A stretch of DNA of 64,000 nucleotides from contig NZ_LMUD01000039.1 in assembly GCF_009766095.1 (NCBI RefSeq), forward strand, positions 98,762 through 162,761, read 5' to 3'. Position 1 is the first letter of the stretch. Each line of letters starts with the position of its first letter. Under the pieces are notes generated by a model that saw only the letters and a program-made list of their open reading frames with translations, did not search any database and was not told the origin of the DNA. A program made the translations under genes and the position numbers. This DNA comes from Granulicella sp. S190 (GTDB lineage Bacteria > Acidobacteriota > Terriglobia > Terriglobales > Acidobacteriaceae). Positions 58,865-64,000 of the stretch are shown one piece after another.

Positions 58865-60036
58865 CGCGCACCGTCGCTTTCTGCCATAGCCAGCGCGCCG
58901 TCCGAGGGGGCGCTGACGAAGCACTCCGCCGTGATGCCGGTGACTGCCGCGTAGTCCTTCCTTACGTTCGCAACAAACTGCTCCGCGGCCTCGGCGCGTA
59001 CGACGTTGACGGTGCATCCGCCGAAGCCGCCACCAGTGATTCGGGCTCCAAAGCAGCCGGGTTGCTGCATGGCGATCTCGACCAGTTTATCGACCTCCTC
59101 GCAGCTCGCGGCAAAGTCATCCCGCATACTTTTGTGGGCTTCGACCATGAGGGCACCAAACTGTTTCATATCGTCATGCAGAAGGGCTTCTCGGGCCTCC
59201 AACACGCGTTGGTTTTCGGTAATGATGTGCCGACATCGGGCAAAGCTTGCTGCGGACATCTTATCCTTACAGGACTCAAGGTCTGCGAGGGTCGCATCGC
59301 GGAGCAGCTTTACGCCTGGCAGTTCGCGCTGAAGGACTGCCTGCCCAGCCTCGACTTCATCGCTTCGGTCTCCATATTCGCCTGTAGCGACAGCGTGCTT
59401 CACCATTGAGTTGCAGATGACGACCCGCACCTGATCGGGGAGAGGCAGAAGCTCAAAGGTGAGAGAACGGCAGTCAAGCAGCATCGCGCGATGCGCCACG
59501 GCGCCAGCGACGACAAACTGATCCATGATGCCGCTCTTGGCGCCGACGTATTCGTTCTCGGCGCGTCGGCAGAGAGTTGCAAGCTTCTGAAGTGGGATGG
59601 CGACTCCGGCATGATCCAGCAGAGCCATCGCCGTCGCAACCTCGATGGAGGCAGAAGAGCTGAGGCCGGCTCCCAAAGGAACGTTCCCGGCAAGGGTCAT
59701 GTTGAAGCCGCCGACAGCGATGTTCTCCTGTTGCAGCGCCCAAAGTACACCTGAAGGATAGTCGGCCCAGCGCCCGTCGGCAGCGACCTGCAGCGGACCC
59801 GGTTCCAAGGAGATCTCCTCTTCGTAGTTCGCCGAGTAAAAGACAGCGCGCCCATCCTGCCTTCCACTAATAATGGCGACGGTTTGGAATCCTATCGCCA
59901 TAGGCATTACCAGACCGCCGGTATAGTCGGTGTGTTCCCCGATCAGATTCACGCGCGCCGGCGCGGCAAATCGTCGTCCTGGCTCACCAAATCGCTGCCG
60001 ATGTACCTGGAGCGCCTCTTCGTTATTTCCCTTCAT
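58861..60036 (-). CDS. galK: Galactokinase
   Basis: The 391-residue GHMP kinase phosphorylates galactose at C1. Motifs: APARVNLIGEHTDYTGGLVMPMAI (galactose-binding signature), NVPLGAGLSSSASIEVATA (ATP-binding GHMP loop), ENEYVGAKSGIMDQFV and the C-terminal GCFGARITGGGFGGCTVNVV. The length is typical. It is the first gene of the galK-galT pair and ends in the four-base ATGA overlap with galT. The upstream gap to the ABC permease gene is 73 bp on the same strand, so it may also be cotranscribed with the ABC genes, although a functional link is not obvious. Confidence 0.97.
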   Translation of the reverse strand: MKGNNEEALQVHRQRFGEPGRRFAAPARVNLIGEHTDYTGGLVMPMAIGFQTVAIISGRQDGRAVFYSANYEEEISLEPGPLQVAADGRWADYPSGVLWALQQENIAVGGFNMTLAGNVPLGAGLSSSASIEVATAMALLDHAGVAIPLQKLATLCRRAENEYVGAKSGIMDQFVVAGAVAHRAMLLDCRSLTFELLPLPDQVRVVICNSMVKHAVATGEYGDRSDEVEAGQAVLQRELPGVKLLRDATLADLESCKDKMSAASFARCRHIITENQRVLEAREALLHDDMKQFGALMVEAHKSMRDDFAASCEEVDKLVEIAMQQPGCFGARITGGGFGGCTVNVVRAEAAEQFVANVRKDYAAVTGITAECFVSAPSDGALAMAESDGAR

Positions 60037-60109
60037 TCAAAAAGACCCACATTTCAAAGTTGTATACGAAATCATCTTACAACCGTGAACGTGCCCGGTC
60101 GTTATCAGA

Positions 60110-62692
60110 TTATTCTTCGCGCAGAACTTCCAAGGGCTTTCGCCCCAAAATACGGTGGCTTGCCAGCCAACCGGTGGCGACAGTGAGTGCGGCTGTTCCC
60201 AAAAGCGCCGCCAAGGTCCACAGCCATTGGAAATGGTAGGTAACCGTAAGGCGCGTCAGCAGTACGCGGGCGATGATATTGGCGAAGAGGATGCCCACCA
60301 ATCCCGCAACCAGCCCCAGGACCGCAAATTCGATGGAGAAGACGGTGGCGATGCGGGCGCGCGTGGCTCCTAATGTCTTGAGAACCACCACCTCGCGGAT
60401 GCGGCGGTAGCGGGTTCCAGCGATCGAGCTGGCGAGGATGACGATGCCGGCGAAGATTGAAAACGCCGCCAGAAACTGGATAACGTAGGTGATCTGAACG
60501 ACTACCGAGCGCACGGTTTCCAGCGCCTGAGCGACGTTGATCACGGTCACTGTGGGGAAAGAGTTATAGAGCGCGCGTTGCAGGTCTCCGACATGATTCG
60601 GGTCGGCATGGACGCCTCCGTACCAGACCACCGGGAGACCCGCCAAGGCAGGCTGCGGCAGGATAAACTCCGCTCGCGAGTAGGCATGTTGCCCGTCGGA
60701 CTTTGTGAGAGCAGCTACTGTGGCGACAAACTGGGTATCCTGAGCGGCGAAGGTGATGTGCGAGCCAACGTGGACACCGAGCCTGTCTGCCTCGCGCTCT
60801 TCGACCGCGACGAATGGACGCTTCTCACCAGCGGACCACCAGTTCCCCGCAACCGTTCTGGTTCCCGGAGGTGCGACATCGGACCACGTGAGGCTGATCG
60901 AGCGGAGCATCCGCTTGGGAAAGTTTTTCAGCTTGGCCTGGTTGGCGGGGACGCCGTCGATCTCAACGATGCGCGATGAGACGACTGGAAGGAGTTCGGG
61001 CGGAGCGGTAACGCTTGGTTGCGACTTCAACAGTGTGCGGATACCGCCTACTTCTTCATTCGTGATGTCGATGAGGAAGACGTTCGGCAGGTTGGGAGCA
61101 GCGGAGATGTGAAGCTCCGAGACGACGGCCTGCTGCACGAGATAGACGGTCATGATCTGCATGACCCCCAAGCCCAGCGCTGCCAGCAGAGCAGCGGAAG
61201 GATTGCCGGGGCGATAGAGATTGGCGAGGCCGTGGCGAAGCGACGAGGGGAGATGAAGGCGGGTCTTGGAGAGAAAAAACCGGAGTCCGGCAAGAACTGC
61301 GACAGACGTAACCATCAGCACAGCGAGAACAGCTACCAGACCCAGCGAGAAGACCTCGCCTACCACCAGCGAGTCGCTAAGTGTCGTCGCGATCGCGGCG
61401 AGCCCTGCAAGGATGAGGACGGCAGCAGCAACCTGGGCGAGGTTCTTCGTGATTTTGCGCCACGCTGCTGTAATAAATGGGTCGTCGTTGTCTTCAACAG
61501 CTCTGCGAAGAATGAGGATGGGACGAACTCCACGGATATCGAGCAGCGGCGGCAGGGTGAAGAGGAGGGTTGTCAACAGGCCTGCGGCTAGTCCGGTGAT
61601 GACGGTGCGTAGCTGCAGATGTAGCTCGGTATCGACATGGATCAACCTCTCCAGCAGACGGGGAAAGCTAAGCTGAACGCCGACACCAAGCGCTACTCCG
61701 AGCAACCCTCCGGCCAGGCCGAGCAGGAGAGTCTGCAGGAGGTAGATCTTGATGATCTGTCCTGAGCGCGCGCCGAGGGACTTCATGATGGCGATGGTGT
61801 CCAGCCGCTGCTGAAGGTGGGCGCGCATGGCCATGGCGACGCCGATGGCTCCGAGGACGAGAGCCACCAGGCTCATCAATGAGAGCAGGCTCGTGGCTCG
61901 ATCAAGACCCTGCGTGAGAGCGGGATTGGTCTCCCTGTAGTCGATAACTTGTGCCTCTGGCAGGAGCTTTTCCAGACGCAGCTTCAGGTCGGCGACGGCT
62001 TTGTCAGAGATCGGCGCGCCGTTGCCGGGCTTCGGCACCTTGAAGAGATAACGCTGTCCGGCGTGGCTTCCTGGGGCAAGAAGACCGCTTGCTTCGAGCC
62101 CCTCTCGTGAGATCAGCACACGAGGACCCGCCGCGAAGCTTCCAGAGAGACGATCGGGTTCGTTAACCACAACCGACGCGATACGGAAGAGCTGTGTGCC
62201 GATCTTGAGCTGGTCTCCGACCTTAATATTTAGCCGCACCAGCAGATCGTCCGCTACGGCGACGGTGTTGGCATTTAACACGGTCTTCAACTGCGCAGCC
62301 GGTGCGAGCTCGACCGTTCCGTAGAAGGGATACATTGCAGGATCGACCGACTTAAGCGAGACGAGAAGAGGGTCGAGGGTCTTTGCAGAAGAGGCCATCG
62401 AGAGCAGTTCAGTGACCGGAGTGATCTCGACTCCTGTGGCCGCGATTTCGTCGAGTGCCTTCTGCTGATCGGGCGTCGGTTGTTGGAACATTCTTGCGGA
62501 GAGATCGGCAGCCATAATGGCGCGTGCTCGATTGAGAAGCGTGCTTCGGAAGGAAGAGGAGAAGCCACGAACTCCGGTGAGCGCGGCAACTCCGATCGCG
62601 ACCGAGAGAATGACGAAGAAGAACTTTCCGCGGGAGGAGTGCATCTCGCGAGCTGCGATCTTGGCGGCGGAGCGATAGGAGAGAGTGGCCAT
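60110..62692 (-). CDS. ABC transporter permease, YbbP-like with two FtsX domains
   Basis: The 860-residue membrane protein has the layout of the YbbP/COG3127 permeases: an N-terminal helix (FFVILSVAIGVAALTGVRGF), a large periplasmic part, a first FtsX domain (about 275-390: LGAIGVAMAMRAHLQQRLDTIAIMKSLGARSGQIIKIYLLQT), and a second FtsX domain at the C-terminus (VQITYVIQFLAAFSIFAGIVILASSIAGTRYRRIREVVVLKTLGATRARI) with eight or more helices in all. In E. coli the ybbA-ybbP genes are next to tesA, as here. The substrate of this type of transporter is not known. Its ATG overlaps the stop of the ATPase gene by one base (TGATG). Confidence 0.92.
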   Translation of the reverse strand: MATLSYRSAAKIAAREMHSSRGKFFFVILSVAIGVAALTGVRGFSSSFRSTLLNRARAIMAADLSARMFQQPTPDQQKALDEIAATGVEITPVTELLSMASSAKTLDPLLVSLKSVDPAMYPFYGTVELAPAAQLKTVLNANTVAVADDLLVRLNIKVGDQLKIGTQLFRIASVVVNEPDRLSGSFAAGPRVLISREGLEASGLLAPGSHAGQRYLFKVPKPGNGAPISDKAVADLKLRLEKLLPEAQVIDYRETNPALTQGLDRATSLLSLMSLVALVLGAIGVAMAMRAHLQQRLDTIAIMKSLGARSGQIIKIYLLQTLLLGLAGGLLGVALGVGVQLSFPRLLERLIHVDTELHLQLRTVITGLAAGLLTTLLFTLPPLLDIRGVRPILILRRAVEDNDDPFITAAWRKITKNLAQVAAAVLILAGLAAIATTLSDSLVVGEVFSLGLVAVLAVLMVTSVAVLAGLRFFLSKTRLHLPSSLRHGLANLYRPGNPSAALLAALGLGVMQIMTVYLVQQAVVSELHISAAPNLPNVFLIDITNEEVGGIRTLLKSQPSVTAPPELLPVVSSRIVEIDGVPANQAKLKNFPKRMLRSISLTWSDVAPPGTRTVAGNWWSAGEKRPFVAVEEREADRLGVHVGSHITFAAQDTQFVATVAALTKSDGQHAYSRAEFILPQPALAGLPVVWYGGVHADPNHVGDLQRALYNSFPTVTVINVAQALETVRSVVVQITYVIQFLAAFSIFAGIVILASSIAGTRYRRIREVVVLKTLGATRARIATVFSIEFAVLGLVAGLVGILFANIIARVLLTRLTVTYHFQWLWTLAALLGTAALTVATGWLASHRILGRKPLEVLREE

Positions 62693-63432
62693 CAGCCCTC
62701 GGCCAGAGCGGCTTCGCGCGGGGATTCGGCGGGGCTTGGATTAATCTCGTCGGCGATGATCAATCCATCGCGCAGCGTGATCCGCCGGTTGGCATAGGTG
62801 GCCAGCACCGGGTCATGAGTTACGAGAACGAGGGTGGTGCCCTCGGTACGATTCAGATTCAGCAGAAGCTCGAGCACGTGAGCGCCGTTGGTGGTGTCCA
62901 GATTGCCGGTGGGCTCGTCGGCCAGCACGATGGGCGGGCGCAGAATGAAGGCACGCGCGAGTGCTACTCGCTGCTGCTCGCCCCCGGATAACTGGACGGG
63001 ATAGTGATCCATACGATCGCCCAATCCGACGCTCGCAAGAAGATCGCGTGCGCGGGCGAGTCCGTTCTCTTTCGCATCGGCGTTCAATTCATGCGGCAGC
63101 AGAACGTTTTCGAGGGCGGTGAGCGTGGGGATCAACTGGTACGACTGGAAGACGAATCCGATGGTCTTCCCCCGAACCTGCGCCAGCTTGTCCTCCGGAA
63201 GATAGCTGATCGCGGTTCCGTTCAGGTGGACGTTGCCGGCGCTTGGAGTGTCCAGCCCAGCCAACAGCCCGAGGAGGGTCGACTTTCCGCTGCCGCTTGA
63301 ACCCATGATGGCAGCGAACTGTCTACGCGGAATGGTGAAGTCCAGACCTTTTAGGATATCGACTGTACGTGGCCCGTTGCGGATCGATTTGCGAAGGCCT
63401 TCTACGGCGATCATAGGAGTGGAGGATGTCAA
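62692..63432 (-). CDS. ABC transporter ATP-binding protein (YbbA-like)
   Basis: The 246-residue ATPase belongs to the LolD/MacB/YbbA group: Walker [10 protein letters not shown] in [23 protein letters not shown]-loop [21 protein letters not shown], signature [15 protein letters not shown], Walker [13 protein letters not shown] and the H-loop VTHDP. It drives the permease translated from the next gene (one-base overlap). It is divergent from the TesA-like esterase gene, with only 47 bp between, the same arrangement as in proteobacterial tesA-ybbA-ybbP regions. Confidence 0.95.
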   Translation of the reverse strand: MTSSTPMIAVEGLRKSIRNGPRTVDILKGLDFTIPRRQFAAIMGSSGSGKSTLLGLLAGLDTPSAGNVHLNGTAISYLPEDKLAQVRGKTIGFVFQSYQLIPTLTALENVLLPHELNADAKENGLARARDLLASVGLGDRMDHYPVQLSGGEQQRVALARAFILRPPIVLADEPTGNLDTTNGAHVLELLLNLNRTEGTTLVLVTHDPVLATYANRRITLRDGLIIADEINPSPAESPREAALAEG

Positions 63433-63479
63433 CTTCGGGGATTCTCCTTCTTCGGCAACGGTTTTGATACTTTGTAAAG

Positions 63480-64000
63480 ATGCGGAGAACAGTGTCTGTA
63501 GCTATTCTAGCGGTCTTGTCTTTCTTGGTAGCGGCGCTTTCGCTGAGTGGCTGCCGTGCCGACAAGACACCGAAACAGTCTGGAGTGGCGGATTCGAGTC
63601 AGCCTTCCTCCGTGGGAGAGCCTCCTGCTGAAGCACCCGAGGGCGCTCCGGCCGCGGCGAACGACAAGAGGCCCGTCATCGTTTGTTTCGGCGACAGTCT
63701 TACCGCGGGCTACGGAACCGATCTCGGGCAAAGCTATCCCGACTATCTTCAGACGGATCTGAACGCGGAAGGATATAACTACCGCGTGGTCAATGAAGGC
63801 ATCAGCGGTAATACCACCAAGGACGGCGTTGACCGCCTGGACACGGTGCTCGCGCTGAAGCCGTCGGTGGTGGTGGTCGAGTTCGGCGGAAATGACGGTC
63901 TGCGTGGCCTGCGCATTGAAGATTCACGCACAAACCTGGACAAGATTGTTGGCACACTGAAGGCCAGTGGAACCAAGGTCGTTCTCGCGGGAATCACGCT
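63480..64000 (+). CDS. TesA-like SGNH/GDSL arylesterase-lysophospholipase lipoprotein (C-terminus cut by window edge)
   Basis: The first 173 codons are present. A lipoprotein signal (MRRTVSVAILAVLSFLVA then LSLSGC) is followed by a Pro/Ala/Glu-rich linker of about 40 residues and the SGNH start PVIVCFGDSLTAGYGTDLGQSYPDYL with the nucleophile Ser in GDSL, then VVNEGISGNTTKDGVDRLD (Gly and Asn of the oxyanion hole) and VVVVEFGGNDGLRG (block III GxND). The catalytic Asp/His lie beyond the edge. TesA-like enzymes hydrolyse aryl esters, lysophospholipids and acyl-CoA in vitro. It is divergent from the ybbA-like gene, a conserved neighbourhood. A lipobox is unusual for TesA, whose E. coli form has a plain signal peptide. 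Confidence 0.9.
   Translation, partial: MRRTVSVAILAVLSFLVAALSLSGCRADKTPKQSGVADSSQPSSVGEPPAEAPEGAPAAANDKRPVIVCFGDSLTAGYGTDLGQSYPDYLQTDLNAEGYNYRVVNEGISGNTTKDGVDRLDTVLALKPSVVVVEFGGNDGLRGLRIEDSRTNLDKIVGTLKASGTKVVLAGIT

Overview
The window looks like chromosomal DNA of an Acidobacteriota member, most likely Acidobacteriaceae/Terriglobia (Granulicella, Terriglobus or Edaphobacter type). This is inferred from gene content, not from a marker gene. The pointers are an Oar-like TonB-dependent receptor with an N-terminal carboxypeptidase-regulatory domain, a one-component regulator that joins an HTH to a PD40 beta-propeller across a membrane helix, a large DUF1800 protein, a PEP-CTERM protein, many predicted secreted or outer-membrane proteins, and GC-rich DNA. 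There is no phage, transposase, CRISPR array or plasmid gene. One end gene is cut at each window edge (DUF4126 at the left, TesA-like esterase at the right).

Layout. 1-9.3 kb is housekeeping: DUF4126, dGTPase, a TPR protein, purH and pyrD on the minus strand, then a tight plus-strand trio serS / small membrane-anchored protein / LolA-like protein. 9.4-15.2 kb holds an M29 aminopeptidase and a cluster of amide-bond enzymes: a YbdK-type carboxylate-amine ligase, an ATP-grasp ligase with a Lys/Ala/Pro tail, and two alpha/beta-hydrolase esterases. 15.3-20 kb is the ribosome-maturation operon rpsP-khpA-rimM-trmD-rplS-rnhB, interrupted by an antisense outer-membrane-protein gene. 20-27.3 kb has DUF2235, pdxH, DUF1800, and the msrP/msrQ pair split by a DUF1275 gene. 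27.4-31.2 kb has a three-module PIG-L lipoprotein and a hydratase. 31.4-35.1 kb has an arginine-dihydrolase-like enzyme, hppD and fahA (tyrosine breakdown without hmgA). 35.3-39.7 kb is an RND pump and its adaptor. Next come a queuosine-precursor transporter, tRNA-Glu(TTC), a rhodanese remnant and a bactofilin. 41.7-49.6 kb has the HTH-PD40 regulator with a divergent secreted protein, a STAS protein, a 1166-residue double-patatin membrane protein and a PEP-CTERM protein. 49.9-57.7 kb is a surface module: an Ig-like/lectin lipoprotein, a small beta-barrel and an Oar-like TonB receptor. 57.8-60 kb is galK-galT. 60.1-64 kb is the conserved ybbP-ybbA/tesA neighbourhood.

Best candidates for something undescribed: (1) the YbdK / ATP-grasp / two-esterase / M29 peptidase group, which reads as a system that makes and breaks an amide-linked conjugate; (2) the double-patatin protein whose first catalytic domain carries a membrane insertion and which has a cysteine cluster between the two domains; (3) a family of about 120-bp multi-hairpin repeats present three times within 4 kb; (4) a perfect 12-bp hairpin between rpsP and khpA. 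Functions are from reading the sequence and general family knowledge only; no search was run.
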